From Ancylostoma caninum (Eukaryota > Nematoda > Chromadorea > Rhabditida > Ancylostomatidae), in assembly GCA_037903475.1 (NCBI GenBank), contig JBAJFG010000320.1, forward strand, positions 558,001 through 622,000: a stretch of DNA of 64,000 bases, written 5' to 3'. Every line of letters starts with the position of its first letter. Position 1 is the first letter of the stretch. Both the position numbers and the translations under genes were made by a program. The notes under the pieces are model-generated. The model had not been told where the DNA came from. It worked only from the letters and a program-made list of their open reading frames with translations, and searched no databases. Positions 1-11,159 of this stretch are shown piece after piece.

Positions 1-296
1 GGGTGATAAGTGCACGAAACATAAAAACGTTCATAACTTCTTTCGTTTTGTTATTAGGCACGAAAGAGCAGCATATTTAGAATCAGCGTCCCCGACTCCA
101 TTTAGTGATATGCGATTCACCTTGAAAAGCCACAGACATTTGGTATCCTTCCCTTGTAAATAGAACAGAGGAAGAGTGGACGATTATTTTGTATTTGTTA
201 ATGGTCTTCTCACATTTCACGAATGAAGACGTTTGATTTCTTCGTTATACTAGTGACCTGCCATGGAGGGAAAAAATGTGACGCCCATATTTTCAG

Positions 297-365
297 CTAC
301 TCTCCTACTGCTGCGAAAATACAAAGTTGAAGTTTAAGGCTATATGTAGAGACTCAAAAAAACCT
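297..365 (+). CDS. Possible internal exon, unknown protein
   Basis: A good acceptor (ATATTTTCAG) is followed by 23 open codons and a GTAAGC donor. The reading includes two adjacent cysteines and basic residues. It does not join in phase to the exon at 581, so it may belong to another transcript or be spurious. No family recognised. Confidence 0.25.
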
Positions 366-580
366 GTAAGCAAATTTGCGCTGCTCACCAATTATATTTA
401 GAATAATTAATTGTCCAATGAATCTTTGTAGTCACTGAAAGTGACGTCTCCCCCCATATCGCACTTTTTCAATTTGCTTTCTCATTCTGAGTTTGATAGC
501 TCATGCGTGGTATCTGAACCCCGCCCTTTCCTCAGCAAGTAGAGTTAGAAGTCATGAAAAAAATTTCAGCATTTTTTCAG

Positions 581-836
581 ACAAATGAATGAAAGCATCG
601 TTGTGAGTTATAGTAGGGAATCAAGGCGTAAATCTGCACCCGTAGTTTTGCATTTTCCTTCGGCTGAGATTACGCATGCGAGATTATTCGGAATGCTGAT
701 CGCGAATTCTGTATCCATTTTGTACGGTCAACGCCCACTTCTATATGGTTATGGTAAGTGACTGCAGAAACTGCACGTATATACTGCACAGACAAGGTCA
801 TAACTTTTTTCGCAGTGCCATTCACCACGAACGGAT
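581..836 (+). CDS. Small two-exon gene, about 63 aa, unknown
   Basis: Exon 1 (581-753) follows the acceptor ATTTTTTCAG, and its ATG lies only four bases downstream at 585, the usual look of a trans-spliced first exon in nematodes. It is open for 56 codons starting MNESIVVSYS and ends at a perfect GTAAGT donor (754). The intron of 62 bases ends TTTTTTCGCAG, and exon 2 (816-836) reads seven more codons to TAA. An AATAAA lies at 991-996, giving a 3' UTR of about 170 bases. Exon 2 is also open for longer in both other frames, so the C-terminus is less sure than the N-terminus. No family recognised. Confidence 0.55.
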
Positions 837-990
837 AACATATTCGACATCAACATTGTCAGCGCTACTTTACATGGGACATCTCATTTCGAATTGCCGC
901 GGACTTCTTGTATCCATCATTCGCTAAGCCGCTATGTCACCCTCATTTGAAGGTGTGCCATGTTGCAGATGATAGCTGATCTCAATCTTC

Positions 991-996
991 AATAAA
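991..996 (+). other. Poly(A) signal AATAAA
   Basis: Exact AATAAA about 155 bases after the stop of the 581-836 gene. It supports that gene ending here. Confidence 0.5.
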
Positions 997-1370
997 CTTG
1001 TCCGACAAAATAGGGATTTGGAGCCGTTTCAAAAATTCCAAATAGTCCTGTAGGTTGCGACACACTATCCGTGCACGGACGTATATAAAATAGAGCCTAT
1101 GATTTTCCGATTTTCTTTGAATGTTGGAGGAAGACCTACGTCAGAGAAGGGTCTAAATTGCTCTACACGCATATCACAAGATCTAGAGCTGCAAAAATTT
1201 GCACAGTTGTGAAGAAAAAAACTGGCAGAGCTACTGTACCAAACTAACGAAATGATGAAATGGAGTAAGTGCAAGAAGGCATGTTAGATTAAGACCATTA
1301 TCGGATGAGAAGTAATTATTGATGAGTCGCCTAATTTCAGTACAGCACAATAAGTAAGTATGAAAAGGCG

Positions 1371-1376
1371 TTTATT
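1371..1376 (-). other. Poly(A) signal AATAAA
   Basis: On the minus strand AATAAA begins five bases after the TGA stop (1381-1383) of the 1381-3642 gene. This is a very short but plausible nematode 3' end. Confidence 0.65.
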
Positions 1377-1380
1377 CATT

Positions 1381-3642
1381 TCAAGCTGTAGACCAAACTG
1401 TCCATGTAGCGGCAGTTGTAGTTGTAGTTGCATTTCTAAAAATAAAGTCCTCTGGAGTACATGAGAATGCCATACAGAATGAGAATGTCATTGGTCCACA
1501 CTTCACTGCAGCGTACTGCAGATGATACTTCTGAGCTGTCACACCACTAAGGTATTGCCGGAACTGCAACAAAATGCATTTCACCATTGTTATGTGGATG
1601 AGAAAGCAGACAGTACCTGTTCACAGTCCACACCGCGCAGGCCATACTTCGCCACAGGAAGTCCGTTAATGAAGGTCTCGATCTCGCGGAAGTTTCCTCT
1701 GTGGAAACGAATCCCTTGCTGTTGGGCAAATTCGTCGAACTAGTACAGACAAAAATGAATAATAGTTCACCGAGACGTGGGAGCCGAAGTTTGCTTACTA
1801 GGTCGTTAAAGTCGTCCAGTGCGTACTTCATGTTATTATCGTAGTATTCGCTAGCAAGGGTAACCTGGACCATCTCCCATGAAGACGAGCGGACAAGTTC
1901 AGCAGCCTTAAAACAGTTGCCGATACTGTACGCGGCTTGCCAAGGAATAATCCTACAAAAAGCCGTTCTGAGAAGGCCAATTAATGGCAGTCCATGTGGT
2001 CATAAATCAACCGAAACACACAAGATTATGTGAAGTAACGCAGTTCTCAGAGTAGCAGTCAGATCCCTTCACGAAGTCTCTAAAATCAGAGCGAAGCTCC
2101 CGTGAAACAGGGGAGTATTGAAGAATCCCTCTTAATCCCTCTTGATGATTTGTTTGCTATGGTTTTGGAGGAATTTCGTAGTAGGAACAATCTAGAAATC
2201 GAGGTTCAAACAACAATATCCTCCAAAAATGTATCGAAAATCCCAAGTATGTGCTCATTAACACCTTCGCGACAATGTGCTCAAACGGTTGACACGCATG
2301 GTGCGACGCGTGGGACCGCGTGCTCGACCGGGTGAGCACCCTCTTTTCAGAGTTATATTTCTGTGAAGCAGTAATAATTAGCAAACTTCTATGTAGTGTT
2401 ATACTAACAAATATTCAAGCTTTCTATATATGCACTGGGCAGAACAGATCTTCACTCAAATTTTTTTAATATGTGGTTGAAACACACACCAGAACCCCAG
2501 AGAGAACGATACATATGAAAAAGGATCTACAATCACTATCGAGTGAATCTACGACAAATATTTGGAAATGCTCTTGACGATCACAAAAGAGAAAAAGATC
2601 GGGTTCAGATTTGCGCAAATTCGGGGTATTATGCGGCGGTGAAAAAATTTCTACCACGTGGGACCACGTGCTAGAGCGGTTGAGCACGGGTCCCACTTGT
2701 TCAAAAGCGCGTGTCTCCCATGTGACACATCATGCCAAAAGTGTAAGGTCGCGAACGTGTTAAGATCGCATGTCATATGGTTTTCCGATTTTTATTGTGC
2801 TCAAGACAGAACGATGGAAGCCAGGGCCACTTTTTACTGAATCCTTGTGATCAATCCAATAAAGTTTTTATGGTTAGTTCGGTAATGGCAGTCACTTCTA
2901 TCCTGCCTCTTTAGTAACAGCGCTATATACCGTAACAGTTTTTTCGCTTATCGTGCGAGGCACACTTACATGCCCTAGATCTCCCTGACAACCTCTACGA
3001 TTGGCCACGACCACTGAAGCTTTGGTGCAGAAGTTTCTACAGTGTGCGCCATTGGCGGTGAGTTTTTTTGCCTCGAAAGGCACGCAGCGCCACCGCCCCG
3101 ATCGGGTGGAATCCTCCCCGGGACAGCAAACTATGGGGATTTCTCGAGACTTAGCTCATTTTCTTTATAGCTAACGTCAAATATGATGAACAGCTATCAA
3201 GAAAACTCTGATTTGCCACTGCGGCGACTATTCCATAGTGGGCGGCGCGGTCGTACGGCGTCCTTTTAGAAGGCACAGAAAAACACAGCTCCCATTGACG
3301 CTTACACTGCTGCTATATTCCTCGAAGACTGTAGCACTCTGCATCCTGCGCATCGATTGTGGGCGGAGCTTCGCGACGGCCGCCGAAGTTGGCGAATGTC
3401 GATCGCCAACATCGGCCGCCGCCGATGATAACGACAGCGACTTCGGTGTCTATCGATTGTGGGCGGTCGTTAACATTGGCTGCCGCCGTCGCCCGCGACA
3501 GCAACGCAAGGTGCTATACTCCTCGAGAAGTATAGCGGCTACCTTACTGTATCTGAGATCAGTGTTACCTTTTTTTCTTACGGATTGTAAAGGGAAGTTG
3601 TTCACTTACAACAAGCACAATAGCGATGAGCAGACGAGACAT
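1381..3642 (-). CDS. Multi-exon gene, probably secreted Cys-containing protein
   Basis: The last four exons fit in phase: 2020-2079, 1799-1967, 1617-1739 and 1381-1563, with GT/AG borders (for example donor GTAAGC, acceptor TTTTGTTGCAG). They encode about 177 residues with scattered cysteines, including segments GIRFHRGNFREIETFINGL and SGVTAQKYHLQYAAVK. A likely first exon (3610-3642) reads MSRLLIAIVLV, a short hydrophobic signal-like start, and ends at GTAAGT. An exon at 2970-3130 is Cys-rich (starts CCPGEDS) but does not join the first exon or the 2020 exon in phase, so at least one middle exon is missing or wrong. The TATA box and poly(A) signal bracket the gene. No domain recognised; secretion is inferred from the first exon. 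Confidence 0.65.
2300..2345. repeat. Copy 1 of GTGGGACC/GAGCAC dispersed repeat
   Basis: Contains GCGTGGGACCGCGTGCTCGA then GTGAGCAC, closely matching the repeat at 2650-2700. The inner stem GTGCTC/GAGCAC is kept but the outer stem is lost. An open minus-strand reading with a good acceptor at about 2385 runs through it, so it might be exonised. Confidence 0.5.
2658..2696. repeat. Hairpin repeat, copy 2
   Basis: GTGGGACC at 2658-2665 pairs with GGTCCCAC at 2689-2696, and CGTGCT at 2667-2672 pairs with AGCACG at 2683-2688. This gives a 14-bp stem with one bulged A and a 10-base loop. It matches copy 1 in sequence, so it is a dispersed element rather than a single chance hairpin. Confidence 0.6.
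3353..3505. repeat. GC-rich repeat with inverted and direct copies
   Basis: CGATTGTGGGCGG occurs at about 3354 and again at about 3454. Between them the two arms around TTGGCGA/TCGCCAA form an imperfect hairpin (15 of 18 pairs). Similar GC-rich sequence with TCGCCAACAT lies at 32443-32590. It falls in the first intron region of the minus-strand gene. Confidence 0.5.
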
Positions 3643-3684
3643 GCTAGAAGCCTTTGTGAAGTGACATTTCGAGCTGTTCCGCTC

Positions 3685-3692
3685 ATTTTATA
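3685..3692 (-). promoter_or_regulatory. TATA box
   Basis: TATAAAAT on the minus strand, about 43 bases before the ATG at 3640-3642. The spacing fits a short 5' leader for the secreted-type gene. Confidence 0.45.
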
Positions 3693-4642
3693 CTGAAGTG
3701 GATCGTATTTGAATACCATGTGTCACTGACGTCATCTTGATTGCGCTTTCCTCATACAAACAATCAGTTCTTCATTGGACGTATTCTCAGCCGAGCCCAA
3801 TCATGCCAATCAAGGGTGCTGCTTTGTCATTTCCTGTTTGAGCTTCTCATAAGTTCAATGGCTTAGTGGAGGAAAGGCGGTCGTAAAGTTAAGAAATGGG
3901 ATAACACTGTGGAATTTACCTACATTCAACAATCCATATACGACATGATAGCGTTCTCAATCTGAAACTGCTGTGGCACTGTCTAAGCCTTTTCCGCAAC
4001 CGCATGCATATCGCTAGCAAGAAAAGTGGCCTTAAAGTCAGCAACCGCGATAGATTTCCTCTCTCATTTTTTCGTAATTCTAAATTTTTTAAGTTGGTGC
4101 AAAGATAATGCCCGTTTTCATGCTTTCGATTCCGAATCCCATAACTTATATCAGAATCGATCTTTTCAGAAGGGCTTGGAAATATTGTAATCCGCAAATC
4201 CTTGGCAATAATGTTGCTGTTCTCTGATTACCTTACAAATCGAATAGGGCCTTTCAGCGTCGACGAACTTCCGGAAGGCAATTTTGGTATCCCTTTAGTC
4301 TTCGAAAAAATTCTCCTGGAAGAAGTCGTCCGAATTCTCTGGGAAGTGGTAGTCTGAGAACGAGAGCTTAGCTGATTATGATGTATGAGGCAGAGCTTCC
4401 TAGCCTGATTGTTCCAACTTACAGGGACTTTGGGGTGCGAGATATGAATGGACGGTGCTGTGTAGGAGAGTAGAATAGATTCTGTTGAGCAATGCTAGGC
4501 TCACACAAAGGAGTCTCTTATTTATTTCACTTGAATATTGCAAGTAAGTGCACTTCATTCTGTCGTAGAGGATCAATACTTCACATTTCATCACTACGCG
4601 ACCAATTGTTCGGTCTCAACTCTTCCCCTACAAAGGCGTGAA

Positions 4643-5061
4643 GCAGACCTATCAACGAGGATCAATCTGGACTAGCGCAACATCTACTCGTCGAGCTTTT
4701 TCATCCTCCCAATCTTACTAGGAGAAAGGATGGTCTGACTGCAACTACCGCCGAGGTTCTGCGGAACCAAATATGTTGTTTTGAATGCGTGCTCTTCGAT
4801 GATTGCCACGAGTTGGGGGTCGCAAACCCAGGAAGACCTATGCGACATTTCTTACCTTCAAAGCAAAACAGACCACGTCGAAAAAATCCGACAGCTTTGC
4901 GGTATGCGTTTGCTCACACTTCCCTGGCCAACGCTATGGTGGTATATCTAGCCGTTCCTGCTGCCATACCGCCGAGTTTTAGCACGCTGAAGCGATTTTG
5001 GCAAAAAAAAAATGTTTTAGCGTCGTTCGTTCTAGAACTAAAAATTCACCGGAAACGTTAA
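4643..5061 (+). CDS. Open frame of about 139 codons, uncertain
   Basis: Open from a TGA at 4640 to a TAA at 5059-5061 with no early ATG. It reads segments such as KDGLTATTAEVLRNQICCFE. There are no clear splice sites and no recognised domain. It could be a decayed element or chance. Confidence 0.2.
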
Positions 5062-5301
5062 TTCCATTCAAAATTCATGAGATATTCGAAAAGTCATAAA
5101 ATTTGCTATAGAACCATATACAACTTCTCATAGCGGTGATAAGAAATACCGGAAATTTCCTGCACCAAAGATGAGGCAACGAAAAACGTGCATTATTTTT
5201 TCACCAACCTAATAAAATAATGGTAAAAACAAACCAAAACTGCGCGGAAGTAAACGTTTAAATCCCATAAAATGATATCCGGAAAATGTTAATTAATGTA
5301 C

Positions 5302-5562
5302 AGTGGATGGTAATGGCGTTGGCCCATCGGCGGCCTCGAGAAGGGTGCAGCCGCCGCGCGCGCTGGGATCGGTGTCGTCTGCCGCCGGAATGCTATTTTT
5401 GGGCTCTTTCCTTCCCGATTCGGCAAAAAAAAACCCTTGAAATCGGGTCGAAAAGCTATTAGAAATAGCATAACAGTGGCAGAAAACTCGATCACGACGC
5501 GCGGTGCGGTTGTGCCATGTCCTTCGCGAGGCCGCGGATGGGCCAACGCCATTGACATCCAC
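5302..5562. mobile_element. MITE, about 261 bp
   Basis: The ends are inverted repeats of about 43 bp starting AGTGGATG and containing AATGGCGTTGGCCCATC, with about five mismatches. TAC flanks both sides, compatible with a 3-bp target duplication. The GC-rich arms give long chance ORFs that I do not call genes. Confidence 0.65.
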
Positions 5563-6438
5563 TTACAACCTTGGGTTGCTAGCATAAAATACTTTCAAAG
5601 GTTCAAAAATTCAGGGAGTTGAACAGACTGGCATGGATTTCCAGTCTTGGCTCGGACTTTTTCGAACACAAAACGTGAAGAAGCAGAAATATTCAGATCT
5701 GCTTATCACTTCACAATGAACATATGAAGCAAATCAGCAAATAATTAGTCAGGATTTTCAATGTGAATAACTGTTTGAACTTGCACTTTGCACTGAATTT
5801 TGGTGCAAAAGCAAAGGAATCTTAAGAATTCTCGAGCGTCAAAAACAAGAATGTTGTTCTGCAGCAAGTGCACTTTTTTCAAGATTCTCATAGGTAAGCT
5901 TCATGCCGGAATCGCTGGTAATCATTCCATCAGTGGAAAACATCTTCGCGCCTTCAGAGGACATCACTGAAGAAGAAAGATAGCTCACAAGTAATTTTCT
6001 GGTGAGAGAATGCTTGCTTGCGCTGATATTATAAGGTCATCATTTGAAGGGGGACCTCTATCCTCATTATGTCATAGAAATCTGGAATTTTCCATTTTTC
6101 TGGATCAGAACTCGTGAACCGTGAAGAAAACGGAAAACGGAAGATTTCGCAAGACCTTGAAACAAATCCAGCGACCAAATTCTTTAAATCTTTCGGAAAG
6201 GACAGCTTTGGTTGGTCCTAGTTTGAACCAATACGAATGGTCGATTCGTGCAATGTAGAAATGGAAGGAAATGTAATTGTGAACAAGAGCGCTCACTTAT
6301 TTTAGGCTATATACAAGTTGTCCCTTTGAAGCGTTGAAACACATCTGACCACTTATACATACTTTCATAGAATTATCAGGACTACTGCTCAGGTTTTGAA
6401 TCTCCCAAAAGTTCAGACATGAAAATCATTGTATTTAG

Positions 6439-6517
6439 GCAGTTTCTGCGGCTGGCCTGCTATACCATAGCCTCCGACATCCGAGCCATTCTGTTCACTG
6501 GCCGGCATGCTAAATAA
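6439..6517 (+). CDS. Possible terminal exon
   Basis: Acceptor TGTATTTAG, then in phase 2 the reading QFLRLACYTIASDIRAILFT and five more codons to TAA. No partner exon was found. Weak. Confidence 0.25.
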
Positions 6518-6762
6518 CCACTATCTTCCTTCCTTGTCCTCATCTCCGTTTCCCATAAGAAATCTCAACAAAACATGAGTCCCTGGTTGTAGAAACGTTG
6601 AAACAACGTTTCGCAATAGCTTCTGCCACCTCTGAATTTTTACACAGTATATGAGGTTCGTGAAATTTCATTCCTTCATCGATTTGTATGTTCGCGTTTT
6701 AGTGTGATGAGTGATTTGGTGAGAAATAATCTTTGTATAAAGTGAAACTTAATGCTACATAC

Positions 6763-6898
6763 CTGTGTTGAAGCTCAGAATTGCTCCTATCACCAAGTGG
6801 TGCAATGTGCCATCTCAGCGGGGGCGGGCAGTTGCTCTTGGATTTTGAGCTAGTTTTCCAACTGGACTGACTAGCTATTTCTAGTTGGATAAGCCTTT
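6763..6898 (-). CDS. Internal exon, unknown protein
   Basis: Acceptor GTTGTTGCTCAG and donor GTATGTAGC bound 136 bases that are open in one frame, reading LIQLEIASQSSWKTSSKSKS and then a PPP stretch. The composition is polar and Ser/Lys-rich. Neighbour exons were not found; the GC-rich element just upstream makes prediction hard. Confidence 0.45.
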
Positions 6899-7004
6899 CT
6901 GAGCAACAACGGTGGTTTGATTGCATAGCAAGTCAAAATTTTGGAAGTTGCTGTTGTCGCATGTCTACAAAAAAATTCCTTAGGTAAATTGAGCATCCGT
7001 TGTC

Positions 7005-7145
7005 TAACTCAGGCAATTCTGGCGGCCCGCCCGCGCTTGATATGCGGCCGGCCCCACATCGCTCCCGCGGGCGAATTGCAAAACGAGCGCGGGAGGCACG
7101 CCAAGCGGGCGCGGGAAGCACGCTAAAGGAGCGCGGGCGGGTTCC
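7005..7145. repeat. GC-rich dispersed repeat, end 1
   Basis: Starts CTCAGGCAATTCTGGCGG and runs into GC-rich sequence with repeated GCGCGGGAGGCACGC-type units. The same end sequence occurs inverted at 8585-8606 (CTCAGGCAATTCTAGCGGG on the minus strand). Confidence 0.5.
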
Positions 7146-7283
7146 TAGAACAGCAGCGCGTGGCAGAGTGAGCGCATCATAACAATCCCTCTGAGCACGG
7201 AAACAGTATAAAATTATCAAAAACTTCCGAAATTAGAAAAAGCGGACATTTTGCAAAGCCCGCGCATCTTTAGATTGTTGTCG

Positions 7284-7355
7284 AGCTCACTGAGGATTCG
7301 AACCTATCTTCTCATTCTCCAGAGTCCGCTGCTCTATCCACTCGACCATTCTTGC
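7284..7355 (-). pseudogene. tRNA-like sequence, degenerate
   Basis: It has a full A-box match (TGGTCGAGTGG) and a perfect B box (GGTTCGAATCC) at exactly the tRNA spacing; T8 to G52 counts correctly. The anticodon position reads CTG after U33. The acceptor stem, the 3' anticodon stem and part of the T stem do not pair. It is therefore a tRNA pseudogene or the head of a SINE, not a working tRNA. Confidence 0.5.
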
Positions 7356-8008
7356 AGATATCCAGAAACTCTTTCAGTTCGCTAATGGCTTCATTCTCAA
7401 CCACCTCAATACTCTATCGGTACATATGGATACATAGTGAGTCGATTATGACTCAACGTCCCCGATTTGGGACTACAACGAACGAATGAGAAGGTTGTGA
7501 TGACTAATCTGTTAAGATTAGTTTTTAGATGGGATGAGACTTGAATTACCTATAACTACCAGTAACAGGAGCACTCATGAATCTTGAAGCGTTCAAGGCA
7601 ATTTATACCAAACACGTGCGTTTGACGCGCTTGCATCTACATGATGAAAGATAAGCCGAGTCATTGCTGACCCCCTCGTCCCCTGACGCAGCGCAGGTGA
7701 GACGCAGGCGTTTTCAGCCTCGCGGCTCACCTGCTTTCTTACCATTGAATATGTGCATGCCGCATTAACCGTTCTCAAGGGAAATAATCCACAAAAGAAG
7801 TCATGCACCTGACGAACGGCTGAGGCACGCACCTAGTATGAATTGCCCTTCTAACACTCTAACCACGAGCCGCTGTATTGACGTAAGACTTCCTTTCATC
7901 GCATCAGAGTGGGCATCAAAATCCATTGCATGAGAACTCTTGCCCAGGAAATGCTGAGCCTTTGGATAGATAGATCTCATTGGCGGCGGACGCAGGAGAA
8001 CGCCACCA

Positions 8009-8020
8009 CCCCCCCCCCCC
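8009..8020. repeat. C12 homopolymer
   Basis: Twelve C in a row, one of six G/C homopolymers of at least 10 bases in the window. Just upstream is GGCGGACGCAGG, which also occurs at 50136. Confidence 0.95.
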
Positions 8021-8257
8021 TCAAGAAAGAAATTTGGAAACTGCTTTGTAAAACAGATTTTTCAGTGTTTATAATAATTATTACTCTTTGATAATTATCA
8101 CTGATCATTTAACACTGAAATTGATATTTATTATTTCTATTTTACATCCGCACCCTAGAGTGGCGAGCCACTCCATTTTTTTCCACCTTTCCCCCTCCCC
8201 CGTCAACGTCCTGCATCTGCCACCGCCTCGTCCTCACGCACCCACACCAGCAATTCT

Positions 8258-8585
8258 CGCGCGCCGGCGGCCCGCCAAGAAACCCCGCCCACTAAAATGG
8301 CACGCGGGCCGGCCGCGAAGAAGCCCTGCCCGCTAAATTGGCACGCGGGCTGGCCGCGAAGAAGCCCCGCCCACTTAAATGGCACGCGGGCCGGCCGCGA
8401 AGAAGCCCCGCCCGCTAAATTGGCACGCGGAGCGGCCGCGAAGAAGCCCCGCCCACTTAAATGGCACGCGGGCCGGCCGCGAAGAAGCCCCACCCGCTAA
8501 ATTGGCACGCGGGCCGGCCGCGAAGAAGCCCCGCCCACTAAATTGGCACGCGGGCCGGCCGCTGGGCCTGAATCCGCCCGCGGAA
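8258..8585. repeat. 41-bp GC-rich tandem satellite
   Basis: GGCACGCGGG starts at 8299, 8340, 8381, 8422, 8463, 8504 and 8545, exactly 41 bases apart, with a partial copy before. Units alternate between an end CCGCTAAATTG and an end CCACTTAAATG, giving an 82-bp dimer. Forty-one is not a multiple of three, so the open frames here shift and are not genes. Confidence 0.95.
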
Positions 8586-8609
8586 GGCCCGCTAGAATTG
8601 CCTGAGTAA
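8585..8609. repeat. GC-rich dispersed repeat, end 2 (inverted)
   Basis: On the minus strand it reads CTCAGGCAATTCTAGCGGG, the inverted partner of the end at 7005. The two could be termini of one 1.6-kb element holding the satellite, or two copies of one repeat. Confidence 0.45.
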
Positions 8610-10856
8610 CGTTGTTTTCGTTTTTCTTTCTTCTTCTCTTTTACTTTCTTTTCTACTGGCTGGATTTTTATTGTCCGTGCGGTGTTTGCTCCTATCTAGC
8701 AGGATCACTGTAACGCACTAAAAAACGAATAAATATGGAGTATGAAAGGTTGAACCCACGTCAACAACGCTGATGAGTGCAAAGAGCAGAAGAGGGGCCA
8801 TTCTGTTGGTAGGCGATGCTCTCGAGAAGTGAAGGCGTATTTTTATACGTTTCGGCATTGTTCGCTCAATATTATTTTCATTTCGCTTTCTAATATCTAA
8901 GCTGCAATCACATTTCAATTTCCTCGGATGCAAAGAAAACATAGCTGCTCATTCCGGAAGCGATTCACTAATAGCGATGGAAGATGAATAAGAAGATTGC
9001 AATCTTATGAAACAGTGAATCACACTCAGACAGAAATCTATGGTATTCTGTACATTTACAGAGAGATTCTAATGCGATGAATGACGCTTCTATTATATGG
9101 TAGGGTTTGTCCTTTCCGTAAAGACTTGTACATGCAATCATAGTCCTTGACGCTGTTCTAGTATTTCAAAAGATTAAAAGAAACATTGTCCATATAAGAG
9201 ACTTCAATGGTCGAGGTCCACAAGCATGCGCTGCACAACATGCAACGTGGAGACCTAAATCTCTGCATGTCCGCACAATTCGTTGATAAAATGATTCCCA
9301 TTTCCACTCGATCCTCCTGTTTCCCTCCCACAACTCATTCCCAGGAATTTGGACTACTTTCCTCAACGTTTTCAGATTGCGATAAGGCTTGGTAGGACTT
9401 CATTTCTCTGTTGGTAAAATGTTGCAAAGAGCGCCGTGTGAGCACGGCGGCTCTAACAGTGGCATTCAAGAGTTAATTCACACTAAAACGGGAGAGACAA
9501 CTATGACAGATAGTTGAAGACAGCACTCACGATAGAAAACGTCGGTTTTTTTTTCATGAAATTCCACCCTGGAGGTTACTCTTGTGCCACCAGTAACGAA
9601 AAGACCATCCAGAAAGACAAAGTTTGCGACAAAGTTTGCGAAACGCTACGTTGTATATTGCCAATAAATGCCCATGTGGACGAGATATATCGCCTGAGAT
9701 GGGGGCGGCCACCGAGTTGTGGAAAGGATCATCGCTACTGAAAAATCCTGATCGATCCTGTATCTGCTGAGAAACACAGTCGCTCACGATCAGAGAGAAT
9801 GGGGCGAGGTTGAGCGTAGTGGGGGCATTTGTACATGCGTACGAGTTTTATTACTCGAGTACCTGCACGATTCGGAGTGACTCTTTTTGCAGTTACACTC
9901 CAATTGAAGGCACCTTTAAAATGAGCACAAATGCGAGAAAACTTTTTTCAGCGTGAGTGCTGCCTCTAAGCTTCAGTGTTAACTCTTGAAAAATGCATAA
10001 TCAATCCAGCTCTAAACCGAATTCAGTGCCCACACCTGCAGATAGGGTAGTTTCGCATGCCCATCGTACATTACGGGGATGACGACCTTTGCATGGGGTG
10101 AGCTGTGCCAGTGGCAGCTGCTGTCACGACTTATCGTTCTTCATGACAGCTACCATTTAGTGCGTTTAACCGAAGGCAACAAGTAACAGAAATTAGAGAA
10201 AAAAAGAAATAGTGTGGTTGCGGCATGGTACTGTGACTCGAAGAAGTCACCGTAATCTAAGTGCATTAGTTCAACAACGCGTGTCATTACGAAGCACGAT
10301 TATGACAATTCTTACCTTCAAGTCAGTCTGTCTCATTTGTTATCGATTCGAGAATCTTTGTTGCACCAGCTGTACTTTTTCTCTTTTTTTTTCAATTTCC
10401 TTTCCTTACCATGCATTGTACACTGAGTTACATTTGGCTTCAGTTTCAGGGTGCGGAAAAACTCTTCTGGCTGCACACGCTACCTAAGAGGTAGGACTGC
10501 CCCTGAAAGTAACGCAATGAATATTGACATCGAGAGATGAATTGTGCTCGGTAATTTTCATAAAAAGTTGTGAGCGAAAATATAGTTGAATATTGTAGCT
10601 AAATATTGAAGAGAACTGAGTGGCACCTCCCTGGTTTCTCCGAAGATTGCGCTGAAGTCAAAAACGCGAGCTTTCCTTTCAGCGTTGTTGGGCTTCTCTA
10701 TAATGATGAATTGCAAAGAACAAAATGTAGAAATTTGTTGGGAAATGTCAGATTTAGTCTCTTCTATCATATAATAACATCGAGCAAACAAAACGGACAA
10801 TGGACTGCGAGACATTTTGAGAAATTACCTTCAAATGTCGATCGAACTGCACTTAC

Positions 10857-10896
10857 TTCACCTCCAATTTCGCTCATGTTTGAAGTACCTTTGAAC
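10857..10896 (-). CDS. First exon of a minus-strand gene
   Basis: Acceptor CTTTTTTCTAG is followed 19 bases later by an ATG (10875-10877), then MSEIGGE and a GTAAGTGCAG donor. This looks like a trans-spliced first exon. A possible second exon lies at about 10580-10676 after CATCATTATAG; in phase 0 it reads RSPTTLKGKLAFLTSAQSSE, but another frame there is equally protein-like, so only exon 1 is annotated. Confidence 0.45.
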
Positions 10897-10932
10897 CTAG
10901 AAAAAAGTGGGTGAATATCATTCTATATAATA

Positions 10933-11000
10933 ACGGGCTTAGCCTGTTTACATGTGTGTCTGTATGTATGTAAGTATGTAAGTATGTAAGAATGTGTGTC
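10933..11000. repeat. Short palindrome plus (GTAT)n microsatellite
   Basis: ACGGGCTTAGCCTGT (10933-10947) is a near-perfect palindrome, followed by GTGTGTCTGTATGTATGTAA-type repeats to about 11000. It sits at the left edge of the minisatellite block. Confidence 0.7.
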
Positions 11001-11159
11001 AGACCGTTACGAAATTCTACGATTGGTCAATGATCGTGATTGTGAGATCATATGAAAGGCTAGGAACGGGTGTGGTGTGGTGGAGTGGGGTAGGGATGAG
11101 ATCGAACAGAAGGTCGGATGGTGTACAACGGGTCTGTCAATGGAGTCCATGGAGAAGGG

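Noticed and set aside
5289..5622. Three overlapping 60-98-codon frames
   Set aside because: They are carried by the GC-rich arms of the MITE on both strands.
7000..7220. Arg/Ala-rich frames on both strands
   Set aside because: GC-rich repeat translation, no splice or start evidence.
8203..8609. Repeated KKPRPLKWHAGRPRRSP-type reading
   Set aside because: It is the 41-bp satellite read in rotating frames, not a repeat protein.
10440..10490. GCGKTLLAAH, a Walker A look-alike after a strong acceptor
   Set aside because: The frame stops three codons later and there is no Walker B or other ATPase sequence nearby. The other frame of the same exon fits the donor better, so the P-loop is coincidence.
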